Source: an uncultured Dorea sp. (GTDB lineage: Bacteria; Bacillota; Clostridia; Lachnospirales; Lachnospiraceae). Taken from it: a stretch of DNA of 19,668 nt. The translations under genes were made by a program, and so were the position numbers. Shown piece by piece: positions 7,171-14,495 of the stretch (position 1 is its first letter; every line of letters begins with the position of its first letter). A model generated the notes under the pieces. The model was not told the origin of the DNA. It did no database searches and was given only the letters and a program-made list of their open reading frames with translations. The stretch is from the NCBI GenBank assembly GCA_910587575.1, contig CAJULU010000046.1, positions 1 to 19,668 of the forward strand, written 5' to 3'.

Positions 7171-7521
7171 CTACAACTCCTCTATTATCTCACCGGAAAT
7201 TCTCCGGATGCTCTGAATCAGTTCTTCTGCATTCTCTTCCCGGTAATCATCCAGAAGCCGGTCTATTCTCTCTACCTTTTCTTTTACCGCCAGAAACCTG
7301 TCAATCAGATGCAGCTTCTCCTCGTATCCTCTCAGAGTCTGATTACACCTTCTGATCAGATCATGGACCCCCTGGCGGCTGATGCCCGCTTCCTGGGCTA
7401 TCTCCCCAAGAGACAGATCGTCTGCCACGAACCGCTCATAGATCTCCTTCTGGTGTTCCGTCAGCAGTTCACCATAAAAATCAAACAGCAATGACTGTTC
7501 CAGAATCTTGTTCACTTTCAT
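7171..7521 (-). CDS. ylxM: YlxM/p13 family DNA-binding, SRP-associated protein
   Basis: Helix-turn-helix protein of the YlxM family (UPF0122), often encoded before ffh and linked to SRP function. From the ATG at 7521 it is 116 aa. LLFDFYGELLTEHQ at the start and DDLSLGEIAQEAGISRQGVHDLIRR (split over the HTH) are typical. The frame runs open to 7587, but that part covers a terminator and the promoter. The -10 box ends only 10 nt before this ATG, so the message would have almost no leader. A GTG at 7515, placed 6 nt after AGGTG, is an attractive alternative start. The end touches ffh. Confidence 0.93.
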   Translation of the reverse strand: MKVNKILEQSLLFDFYGELLTEHQKEIYERFVADDLSLGEIAQEAGISRQGVHDLIRRCNQTLRGYEEKLHLIDRFLAVKEKVERIDRLLDDYREENAEELIQSIRRISGEIIEEL

Positions 7522-7531
7522 CACCTGTGCT

Positions 7532-7560
7532 ATCATACAACAAAAGGAAACAGGTGTCAA
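7532..7560 (-). promoter_or_regulatory. Near-consensus promoter of ylxM-ffh
   Basis: On the minus strand TTGACA (7560-7555, 6/6) and TATGAT (7537-7532, 5/6) are exactly 17 nt apart. The -35 lies inside the downstream arm of the terminator for the preceding protease gene. The expected transcription start (about 7525) is only a few bases before the ylxM ATG at 7521 and about 10 bases before the alternative GTG. Confidence 0.75.
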
Positions 7561-7585
7561 GTATTTTTTCTTGACACCTGTTTTC
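7546..7585 (-). terminator. Intrinsic terminator after the S8 protease gene
   Basis: A 16-bp stem with an 8-nt loop: 7546-7561 pairs with 7570-7585 (core CAGGTGTCAAG/CTTGACACCTG, one G-T pair). On the minus strand it is followed by TTTTGTTG. It begins 14 nt after the protease stop. The same bases supply the -35 box of the ylxM promoter. Confidence 0.8.
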
Positions 7586-7599
7586 ATAACGCCGCTTTT

Positions 7600-8496
7600 T
7601 CATTCCGGCATTTCTTCAAGCAGCCGGTCAGTCCTGAGACATCCCCATCCAAGCCCCGCCCCTTCCTCTCTGTATTCACAGGATTGCCGGAACCTAAGCT
7701 TCACATCCACGTTCTGCGCCTCCGGGAATTTAGACAAAAAAAGAGCCACAGCCCCGGATACCACAGGCGTTGCCATGGATGTGCCGCTCTTTCTCACATA
7801 TGGGATCTTCGTCCTGAAATACCGGCTGTTACAGGAAGATACCTGATATCCGGGAGCCGTCACTTCCGGTTTGACGATACAATGATCGGTGGGGCCGACT
7901 CCGGAACAGCCGTTTTTCATCCCCGGCTCATCCAGCGAACCTACCGTAATCACCTTCCGGCTGTTGCCGGGAACCGCAATGCTGCCCGCAGCAGGTCCAC
8001 GGTTTCCTGCTGACACCACCACCGTAATTCCCAGATCCCACAGCATTTCCACGGCTTCGATCAGTTCCTGTTCCTTCTTTCCCTCCAGTCCCTTCTTTGC
8101 CCCCACAGACACGTTGGCAACCCGGATTCCATAACGCTTGTAATTGTCCTTAAGCCACAGGATTCCCTCAAGTATCTGCTCCACGCTTCCCTCTCCTCTG
8201 GCATCCAATACCTTGACGATCACAAGGGAGGCCCCCGGAGCCATTCCGCTGTACTCTCCTTTGGACAGACGTCCGTCCCCTGCAAGGATTCCCCCCACAT
8301 GGGTGCCGTGCCCGCTGTCATCGTACATCCCCTGGCGGTGGCCGATGCAATCATAGAATGCAAGAATCCTGCCCTTAAGATCCGGATGCCTGGCCATCCC
8401 GGTGTCTAAAACAGCAGCCGCAATATTTTGTCCCCTGATCCCCCCATTCATCGTGTCATCACAATAATAATGAATCTGCCGTTTCACTTTATTCAT
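7600..8496 (-). CDS. Subtilisin-like serine protease (S8 family), no signal peptide
   Basis: Peptidase of the subtilase family, 298 aa. The triad is visible: Asp31 in AVLDTGMARHP, His63 in HGTHVGG, and Ser240 in GTSMATP, with the oxyanion Asn165 in SAGNRGP. There is no signal peptide, propeptide or C-terminal domain, so it resembles intracellular subtilisins rather than secreted ones. The substrate cannot be read from sequence. The start at 8496 has AAGGG about 9 nt upstream. It is transcribed on its own: a divergent gene lies upstream and a terminator downstream. Confidence 0.93.
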   Translation of the reverse strand: MNKVKRQIHYYCDDTMNGGIRGQNIAAAVLDTGMARHPDLKGRILAFYDCIGHRQGMYDDSGHGTHVGGILAGDGRLSKGEYSGMAPGASLVIVKVLDARGEGSVEQILEGILWLKDNYKRYGIRVANVSVGAKKGLEGKKEQELIEAVEMLWDLGITVVVSAGNRGPAAGSIAVPGNSRKVITVGSLDEPGMKNGCSGVGPTDHCIVKPEVTAPGYQVSSCNSRYFRTKIPYVRKSGTSMATPVVSGAVALFLSKFPEAQNVDVKLRFRQSCEYREEGAGLGWGCLRTDRLLEEMPE

Positions 8497-8539
8497 CGAA
8501 AAATACCCTTTTTATTCAGCATATTCTTGTTTCCCCCCA

Positions 8540-8580
8540 TTCGATACCTCTAAAAATGTCTTTAATCTTAATTTCGATAC
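8540..8580. repeat. Direct repeat TTCGATAC upstream of the rubredoxin gene
   Basis: TTCGATAC occurs at 8540-8547 and again at 8573-8580, 33 bp apart (about three helical turns), just upstream of the -35 box of the plus-strand promoter and in the divergent intergenic region. It could be a pair of regulator sites. Eight-base repeats can also arise by chance. Confidence 0.35.
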
Positions 8581-8589
8581 TGGAAATCC

Positions 8590-8618
8590 TTGTCATTTAA
8601 TCCAGAATCAGCTATAAT
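8590..8618 (+). promoter_or_regulatory. Promoter of the flavin reductase-rubredoxin gene
   Basis: TTGTCA (8590-8595) and TATAAT (8613-8618) are separated by exactly 17 nt. AGGAGG (8630-8635) follows, 8 nt before the ATG, leaving a leader of about 20 nt. Confidence 0.8.
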
Positions 8619-8643
8619 TTTCTAAAGACAGGAGGCCAAAAAT

Positions 8644-9243
8644 ATGGATAAAAAAGCAATGTATAAACTCACTTACGGACTCTTTATTCTGACGGCAAAG
8701 GAAGGAGAGAAAGACAATGGCTGTATCGTGAACACCGTGACACAGGTAACCACAGAGCCAAACCGGATTACGGTGGCGGTGAATAAGAAGAATTACACCC
8801 ATGACATGATTCAGCGGACGGGAACCTTCAACGTTTCCGTTCTGACGGAGAATTCCAGGTTTGAAACTTATCAGCACTGGGGATTCCAAAGCGGAGCCGA
8901 AACGGACAAGATGGAAGGGATTACATTCCAGCGGGCCAGGAACGGGATTGTGTATATCGAAGACCAGTGCAATGCGTATATCTCCGCAAAGGTGATCTCT
9001 GCCACGGACCTGGGGACTCACACCCTGTTTCTGGCGGACGTGACGGATGCCAGGACACTTGCGGATGAGGAGTCGGTAACTTATAGTTATTATCAGAAGA
9101 ATATCAAGACGGCGCCGAAGACGGAGGGAAAGAAAGGATTTGTCTGCACGGTCTGCGGGTATATCTATGAAGGGGATACGCTGCCGGAGGATTTCGTGTG
9201 TCCGCTTTGTAAGCATCCGGCCAGTGATTTTAAGAGATTGTAA
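8644..9243 (+). CDS. hrb: Flavin reductase-rubredoxin fusion (high-molecular-weight rubredoxin)
   Basis: Electron-transfer protein, 199 aa. Residues ~1-155 form an FMN-binding flavin reductase domain. Residues ~165-199 form a rubredoxin with the four iron ligands Cys168, Cys171, Cys186 and Cys189 (CTVCGY and CPLC). This architecture matches Hrb of acetogens, which passes electrons from NADH to flavodiiron proteins that reduce O2 or NO. A flavodiiron gene is not in the window, so the partner is inferred. It is the only plus-strand gene here, with its own strong promoter and AGGAGG site, and it ends at a terminator. The role is probably oxidative or nitrosative stress defence. Confidence 0.92.
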   Translation: MDKKAMYKLTYGLFILTAKEGEKDNGCIVNTVTQVTTEPNRITVAVNKKNYTHDMIQRTGTFNVSVLTENSRFETYQHWGFQSGAETDKMEGITFQRARNGIVYIEDQCNAYISAKVISATDLGTHTLFLADVTDARTLADEESVTYSYYQKNIKTAPKTEGKKGFVCTVCGYIYEGDTLPEDFVCPLCKHPASDFKRL

Positions 9244-9269
9244 AAGATTGCATCAAACTGAAAAATACC

Positions 9270-9310
9270 GTGTGGATATTGATGGAAGTCAGATTCATTG
9301 ATATCCACAC
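9270..9310. terminator. Bidirectional terminator between convergent genes
   Basis: A perfect 10-bp stem (GTGTGGATAT at 9270-9279, ATATCCACAC at 9301-9310), extendable to about 17 bp with G-T pairs and a 7-nt loop. The plus strand continues with AATAAAAGATTTTTT. The minus strand continues with GGTATTTTTC. It lies between the convergent hrb and pseG-like genes and should stop both transcripts. Confidence 0.8.
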
Positions 9311-9327
9311 AATAAAAGATTTTTTAT

Positions 9328-10413
9328 TCAGGTTTGCCAAATAAAATGTGTAAGTATTCTCTCTATAATTCTCATTGAGCCATAACCATCTGTGATCTTT
9401 TTCATTTTTATTGAAATCCTCACACGTTCATTATAATTTTTTGCAAGTTTAACTGCCTCTTCCAATAACTTTCCTGCCAGTTCCTCTGGTGAAACCTGTC
9501 GTATATCTCCACAGTTTTTTAACACACCATGACTCTCAAATCCTTTTGCACCAGGTATCTGATTATCAGCAAGTATATACGTGACGCCTGGTGTCTGCGT
9601 AGCACACAATTCATAAAGGGTGGAGCCTGCCGCACTGATTGCAATATCGCAGGACTGCATCAGCCGGCTCATATCCGAAACATTATAATGCAGCACAATG
9701 CACGGAATATCTTGTGTCATTCCTTCAATTATCTTTTTATCATCATTCATTTTCCCTACAACAAAATGAAAATAAACCTTAGGATTCTGCCCTGTGTCCC
9801 TATACTCTTTTATTTTTTCAATCATTCTTAAGCTCATATGTTCTGGATCAGATCCGCCTGTAGAAATCAATATGTTTTGTACATCTCTTTTCAGCACTCT
9901 GTTCTGGATGTTGCAAAATTCAGTGCGTAACGGCGCAAATTCAGGGCCAAGAAATAATTGCGGGATCTTTCTGTTTTCTTCTTTATAAAGTCTTTCATAT
10001 TCCGTTCTCATTTCCGGCCCATAGATATTATAATTTACCAATATATCGCAAGGGTACGCAAAGGCAGCAACATCATCTATATAAACCAGAAGACATCTGA
10101 TTTCCCGGCATAACCGATACAGAGATTCCAGATAATCACAGGTTACATAATAAGAGTCTATAAACAGGACTTTCGGATGATAAAAAGAAAGCAGTTTTTT
10201 TATTCTCTTTAATTCGTATGACAGATCTGTAGCATCTGTCTGAAGAATCTCATGCCCATGTCCATGCCCGGTTATGACGTCTTCAAAGTCTGCATCTGCC
10301 GTAATAAACAGACATCTCTTTCCTGCTTCCACTGCCGCATCTGCAATAGCAAGACAACGCATGATATGACCGGAACCGATATCCGGATTCCCATCTGCAC
10401 GAAAAACAATCAC
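9328..10413 (-). CDS. pseG: PseG-like UDP-sugar hydrolase
   Basis: GT-B fold hydrolase of the PseG family, which removes UDP from UDP-2,4-diacetamido-2,4,6-trideoxy-altrose before condensation with phosphoenolpyruvate. It is 361 aa, longer than Campylobacter PseG (~274) but without a fused GNAT domain. Seen: RADGNPDIGSGHIMRCL with His16 at the catalytic position, DDVAAFAYPCDILVNYN, ISTGGSDPEHMS, and SAAGSTLYELCA (nucleotide binding). The start is GTG, backed by AGGAGG about 10 nt upstream. It is the last gene of the operon and ends close to a terminator. The gene is AT-richer than the housekeeping genes. The exact UDP-sugar cannot be told from sequence. Confidence 0.85.
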   Translation of the reverse strand: MIVFRADGNPDIGSGHIMRCLAIADAAVEAGKRCLFITADADFEDVITGHGHGHEILQTDATDLSYELKRIKKLLSFYHPKVLFIDSYYVTCDYLESLYRLCREIRCLLVYIDDVAAFAYPCDILVNYNIYGPEMRTEYERLYKEENRKIPQLFLGPEFAPLRTEFCNIQNRVLKRDVQNILISTGGSDPEHMSLRMIEKIKEYRDTGQNPKVYFHFVVGKMNDDKKIIEGMTQDIPCIVLHYNVSDMSRLMQSCDIAISAAGSTLYELCATQTPGVTYILADNQIPGAKGFESHGVLKNCGDIRQVSPEELAGKLLEEAVKLAKNYNERVRISIKMKKITDGYGSMRIIERILTHFIWQT

Positions 10414-10430
10414 TCTGCTTCCCCCTCCTT

Positions 10431-11114
10431 TTACACAATTACTTCCCTTAATAGTTCAAAGGCTTCGGCTATCTCCATTCCCACGTTCGATCCTCTGTAT
10501 TCTCCCAACGCTCTGAGGGCTTTCGGACTTCTTGGGTGGGGATACTCTGCCCTTTCCGTCTCATAGCAGTTCAATCCCCTTATCTTGGCTTCTAAAGTAG
10601 CAGTCACGTCAAAAAAAACATTCGGGCAGAATGGTTCATCGTATCTGTAGTTCCACTCTGTAGAGGACGGTGTCTCAAACGCATAGATACGTTCCACCCG
10701 GACGTTTCCCACCGGCCTGCAGGCCGTCAGAACCGCCTCGCATGTTCTCTGATGGTCAATGTTCAAGTCTCCGTGATGATGCGTAAAAACTGTATCCGGA
10801 TGGTATTTCTCTATAAAACCACTAACCACTTTTATAATATCCAGCAAGTCCACTTCATCCATCCGGTTATCCGGGAAATCGCAGAATTCAATCCCTGCAT
10901 ACCCTACCTCACGGGCTGCCTCACGGGCTGCTTTTCGTAACTTTTCAAGATCTGACTGTTCTGTATCTTCCCTTCTTACGCCCCGGGATGTCAGACCTTC
11001 CGCAAGAATCACCGCACGGGCACATACTCCCTCGTTCACAAGCCTTTGCACAGTGCCGCCCACTCCCAGCAATTCGTCATCCGGATGGGCCGCAATAACC
11101 AATACCTTTTTCAT
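10431..11114 (-). CDS. PIG-L/LmbE family deacetylase
   Basis: Zinc-dependent N-deacetylase of the PIG-L (LmbE) family, 227 aa. The AHPDDE motif (residues 9-14) gives the His10/Asp13 zinc ligands, and HHHGDLNIDHQ gives His121. Relatives deacetylate N-acetylglucosamine units in GPI anchors, mycothiol and antibiotics. In this operon it may remove an N-acetyl group from a nonulosonate or its precursor, freeing an amine for another substituent. That role is inferred from the neighbours. No transmembrane segment is seen, so it should act in the cytoplasm. It lies 17 nt before the pseG-like gene. Confidence 0.88.
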   Translation of the reverse strand: MKKVLVIAAHPDDELLGVGGTVQRLVNEGVCARAVILAEGLTSRGVRREDTEQSDLEKLRKAAREAAREVGYAGIEFCDFPDNRMDEVDLLDIIKVVSGFIEKYHPDTVFTHHHGDLNIDHQRTCEAVLTACRPVGNVRVERIYAFETPSSTEWNYRYDEPFCPNVFFDVTATLEAKIRGLNCYETERAEYPHPRSPKALRALGEYRGSNVGMEIAEAFELLREVIV

Positions 11115-11140
11115 TTTTCATCCCACTCTCTTTCTTCCAA

Positions 11141-12640
11141 TTACATCTTTTCCCGCTTTAATTCCTTAACCAGAGATATGCAGGCTCCTATCATAATAAA
11201 CATAAATGGAAATGCCGCTGCAATAGAGATTGTCTGCAACGGTTTCAGTCCCCCTGCAATCAGCAGGCCAATGGAAAGTCCCGACTGTACAAGTCCCCAT
11301 ACTATTTTTTTCACAGACGGCGGATTCCTCTCTCCGTCAGAGGAGAGCATTGCCAGTACAAAAGTTCCGGAATCAGCCGATGTGATAAAAAAAGTACATA
11401 ATAAAACAATCACAAGAACTGACAAAATGGTTCCCAGGGGATAATGCCCAAACACCGTAAATAATCCCGATTCCGGAACTGCCGCAACCTGCCGTAATTC
11501 TTCCGCAGACAACTCCCCGCTGTTCCCCAGATGCAGTCCCATTGTTCCAAATATTGCAAACCAGACCACGGAAGCAATTGTCGGCGCCCCCACAACCCCC
11601 AGCACGAATTCCCTGATTGTCCTGCCTTTTGATATTCTGGCAATAAAGATACCTACAAAGGGCGCCCATGCAATCCACCAGGCCCAGTAAAAGACTCTCC
11701 ACGCTTTTACCCAGGATGAATCTCCGTAAGCAGAGATGGCAAGGCTGTCCTTAAAAAATCCCCCTATGTATCCTCCCATCCCGTTGACCAGATTGTCAAG
11801 CATCTCGACCTTCGGCCCGACCATCACAACCGCAGCCATAAGTATCACTGCAAGAAAAATATTAAAATCTGAAAGGCGCTTTACTCCCTTGTCAATCCCC
11901 GAAAGGGCAGACCACATAAAAACTGCCGTTACAATCACAATAATACCGATCTGGACTGGCAGCGTGTCCGGCAGTCCAAACATCGTATGCAGCCCGTTGC
12001 TGATCTGGAGAACTCCAAGCCCCAGAGATGTAACAATCCCCGCCACACTGGCAAAAGCAGCCAGAATGTCAGCCGTTTTTCCGATCCATCCTTTTATTCT
12101 CTTCTGGCCGGCCAGCCCTTCCAGTGTGGAACTCATTAATCCCGGCCTTCCCTTTCTATATTGAAAATATGCCAGCGCTAATCCAACAACCGCATAATTC
12201 GCCCACGGATGGATTCCCCAATGCATAAAAGAAGCTCTGACTGCAAATTCTGCAGCTTCAGCAGAGCCTGCTTCGATTCCCGTCATGGGATTCATAAAAT
12301 GGGAAACGGGTTCTGATATCCCAAAGAAAACCAGACCAACTCCCATACCGGCACAAAACAGCATGGCGAACCAGGAAAAAGTACTGTATTCTGGTTCTGA
12401 ATCATCCGGCCCTAATCTTAAATTCCCGTATTTTGTACAGGCGATTCCTACTATAAACAGAACAAAGAACAGCATTACCGCCAGATACATCCATGCAAAA
12501 TTCTCTGTAATACATAAAAACAGGTAATTGGAAAAATCACCGAACTGCTGATTAAAACAGATCGCAAAAAATGTAAGCGCCAATGATATGATTAAAGAAA
12601 CACGAAACACAATATTGTACTTTTTATTCTGACCCACCAT
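11141..12640 (-). CDS. BCCT family betaine/choline/carnitine-type transporter
   Basis: Secondary transporter of the betaine-choline-carnitine family, 499 aa, about 12 membrane segments. Signatures: CAGMGVGLVFFGISEPVSHF (about residues 96-116) and the aromatic box WAWWIAWAPFVGIF (about 319-332). The Thr-Ser pair in FFITSADSG corresponds to a Na+ site of BetP, so sodium coupling is likely. The cytoplasmic tails are short, unlike osmosensing BetP. The start is ATG 12640 with GGAGAG just before it; the in-frame TTG at 12652 overlaps that site. The substrate is unknown. Its position between a deacetylase and an ATP-grasp ligase suggests import of a quaternary or N-methylated amino compound for sugar decoration, though an unrelated osmolyte role is possible. 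Confidence 0.92.
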   Translation of the reverse strand: MVGQNKKYNIVFRVSLIISLALTFFAICFNQQFGDFSNYLFLCITENFAWMYLAVMLFFVLFIVGIACTKYGNLRLGPDDSEPEYSTFSWFAMLFCAGMGVGLVFFGISEPVSHFMNPMTGIEAGSAEAAEFAVRASFMHWGIHPWANYAVVGLALAYFQYRKGRPGLMSSTLEGLAGQKRIKGWIGKTADILAAFASVAGIVTSLGLGVLQISNGLHTMFGLPDTLPVQIGIIVIVTAVFMWSALSGIDKGVKRLSDFNIFLAVILMAAVVMVGPKVEMLDNLVNGMGGYIGGFFKDSLAISAYGDSSWVKAWRVFYWAWWIAWAPFVGIFIARISKGRTIREFVLGVVGAPTIASVVWFAIFGTMGLHLGNSGELSAEELRQVAAVPESGLFTVFGHYPLGTILSVLVIVLLCTFFITSADSGTFVLAMLSSDGERNPPSVKKIVWGLVQSGLSIGLLIAGGLKPLQTISIAAAFPFMFIMIGACISLVKELKREKM

Positions 12641-12674
12641 ATATCTCTCCAATCTACTTATACGTTATTTCTGG

Positions 12675-13799
12675 CTAACTGAACTTCCTCCAATTATTTA
12701 CCATCGCTTTAAAAGGTTCCGGATCCTCTGCGTCAAGATAAAAAGGGACATCTGTCGTCTTAAAATCAATCAGCCACTGTGCCAGGCTGACCCGGGCTCC
12801 CTCCACACGTATCCCGTAATCAATCGGTTCTGTCATAGCAGTAAATTTTTCTGGAAACGGCTTATTCCATTCCTGATTAATCTCACCAGTAAGCATTGCT
12901 TTACACCATAACACCGGAATCGGCATATCTACAAAAGTGGCTATATAATTCCACGTAGAATTCCTAAAATTTACTTCACTAAAATAGAGCGTATCATCCT
13001 GGTCAATGATAAACTCAGCAGAAAATATTCCCTCAAATCCTATTTCAGCAAAAAGGGCTTCCAGTGATTCCAGAATCTCTTTATCTTTGAAATTAAATGC
13101 TGTCATGTATGGACTGTAGTAGCCGCGGATCAGATAATTATAATTCGTCCCCATAGGTATAAAACTCTTTCGTCCCTGATCTATGGTAAAACCGTCCAGA
13201 CAAAGTTCATTCTTCTTTTCAATAAACTTCTGGATAAGCACCCTGGAACAGGTAATCTTTTCAAATGCTTCCCTCAGTTCCTCTTCTGATTCACAGATAA
13301 ATACGTTTTTCTTCCATTCGGCTTCCGTAGGAGACATTGCTTTTGTAATCACCGGATATTCCAGATTTTCAGGAACCACACCCCGGTCTGCAGCAATCGT
13401 AGGAAGAACTTTCAGTCCGTGCTTTTGGGCAATTTCCAGGATTTTTTTCTTATCCATATATTCCGTGACACGTCCGTCAGCACCTGCATTGTACATAATG
13501 AATTTGTCTTTTAATTCCGAATAATGACGATCAAGGATACCCTGGACATCATCGTCCGTAGTAAGTACAAACGGCGGCAGCGGCAGTGCTCCATACTCTT
13601 TCAAAAGAACATCATAGCCCTGTTCCACTGTGTCGACATAATGAACTGTCTGCAGATACCTGCTTTTAGAAGATGCCACACCTCTTCCCTTAATGGCGAT
13701 ATAGACCGGACTAATTCCAGATCTCCCCAATGTCCTTATTAACCCCAATGGATTATAATGTTCCATACCGAACACAATTACCAGATGCCCTTTTAACAT
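12675..13799 (-). CDS. ATP-grasp ligase, substrate unknown
   Basis: ATP-grasp enzyme, 374 aa. The N-terminal part (LVIVFGMEHYNPLGLIRTLG) resembles the pre-ATP-grasp fold. Lys153 in PVITKAMSP and the pair RVLIQKFIEKKNELCLDGF lie in the nucleotide-binding region. Glu262 and the Glu275-x-Asn277 motif (SEVNFRNS) are metal ligands. Family members join a carboxylate, via an acyl phosphate, to an amine. Next to a deacetylase, a formyltransferase and a BCCT transporter, it may attach an amino acid or similar acid to an amine of the nonulosonate. The start is ATG 13799 with AAGGAG about 12 nt upstream; the in-frame TTG at 13823 overlaps the region before that site. No close named relative is recognised. 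Confidence 0.8.
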   Translation of the reverse strand: MLKGHLVIVFGMEHYNPLGLIRTLGRSGISPVYIAIKGRGVASSKSRYLQTVHYVDTVEQGYDVLLKEYGALPLPPFVLTTDDDVQGILDRHYSELKDKFIMYNAGADGRVTEYMDKKKILEIAQKHGLKVLPTIAADRGVVPENLEYPVITKAMSPTEAEWKKNVFICESEEELREAFEKITCSRVLIQKFIEKKNELCLDGFTIDQGRKSFIPMGTNYNYLIRGYYSPYMTAFNFKDKEILESLEALFAEIGFEGIFSAEFIIDQDDTLYFSEVNFRNSTWNYIATFVDMPIPVLWCKAMLTGEINQEWNKPFPEKFTAMTEPIDYGIRVEGARVSLAQWLIDFKTTDVPFYLDAEDPEPFKAMVNNWRKFS

Positions 13800-13846
13800 A
13801 AATCTGTCTCTCCTTTCATTCAAATCAGTTCATTAATCACTCTGCT

Positions 13847-14443
13847 TTACCGCAGTTTCAGAGCCTTATGTGCATGCTGAATATATTCCTCAACCTGTAA
13901 ATCCCAACTCCAGTTTTCAAAGGCTTGTCTGATACACTCAAAATCGCTTTCTCTATGGTAAGTCCCCTCGCCAACGCATTTTTTCCGCATGGAGTTCCAA
14001 TACTCAAATTGCAGAAACACCTTCTTAAACAAGGACTTTACGGCTCTGTCCAATTGCTCGTAACTGGTTCTCAGTGTTGCTGGTTTTTCCAATCCTACTA
14101 ATTCCTGTGCAATTACATCTCCCGTATCCAGCCCTTTATCTATATAATGAATCGTCACTCCCCGCGGAGTTCCTTCTAACAAATTCCATAGATTCGGTGA
14201 TGTCCCTCTGTCAAAAGGAAGATATGAATTATGAAGATTGACAATATTACCATTAAACGCATCTATGATATCCTTTTGTATTATAAATGGATATGTATAA
14301 CTTATCCCAAGATCAAACTGATTCCTTCTGCACCACTGGACATTCAGGCGCTCCGTTGTTAAAATTGTTTCATGTCCCTGCTCCCTAAGCCACCGAAATA
14401 ATTCCAAAGCACATTTATTATTATACATACATAAAATCTTCAT
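13847..14443 (-). CDS. Formyltransferase-fold enzyme (one domain), probable sugar N-formyltransferase
   Basis: Protein of the methionyl-tRNA formyltransferase N-terminal-domain family, 198 aa, with no Fmt C-terminal tRNA-binding domain. The catalytic triad is present: Asn69 and His71 in VNLHNSYLP, and Asp106 in GLDTGDVIAQE. DRGTSPNLW and GVTIHYID are family blocks. Single-domain members formylate amino sugars with N10-formyl-tetrahydrofolate. In this operon it probably formylates a sugar amine. The C-terminal ~50 residues do not match an obvious domain. AGGTG 8 nt before the ATG is the binding site. The upstream gene stops 52 nt before this start, in a stretch discussed under the poly-G tract. 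Confidence 0.85.
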   Translation of the reverse strand: MKILCMYNNKCALELFRWLREQGHETILTTERLNVQWCRRNQFDLGISYTYPFIIQKDIIDAFNGNIVNLHNSYLPFDRGTSPNLWNLLEGTPRGVTIHYIDKGLDTGDVIAQELVGLEKPATLRTSYEQLDRAVKSLFKKVFLQFEYWNSMRKKCVGEGTYHRESDFECIRQAFENWSWDLQVEEYIQHAHKALKLR

Positions 14444-14495
14444 AAGGCCATCACCTGTATTTTCCTATAAACCAATAGAAACCAGAGGTCAGGAA

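Noticed and set aside
7522..7587. Extended N-terminus of YlxM reading back to 7587
   Set aside because: The added stretch covers the protease terminator and the promoter, lacks YlxM similarity and precedes the predicted transcription start.
8608..9216. A 202-codon minus-strand open frame opposite the rubredoxin fusion
   Set aside because: The plus-strand gene has complete domains, a promoter and a ribosome binding site; the antisense frame has none.
13847..14443. Methionyl-tRNA formyltransferase (Fmt)
   Set aside because: The C-terminal tRNA-binding domain is missing, the length is about 200 rather than 310 residues, and the context is sugar synthesis.
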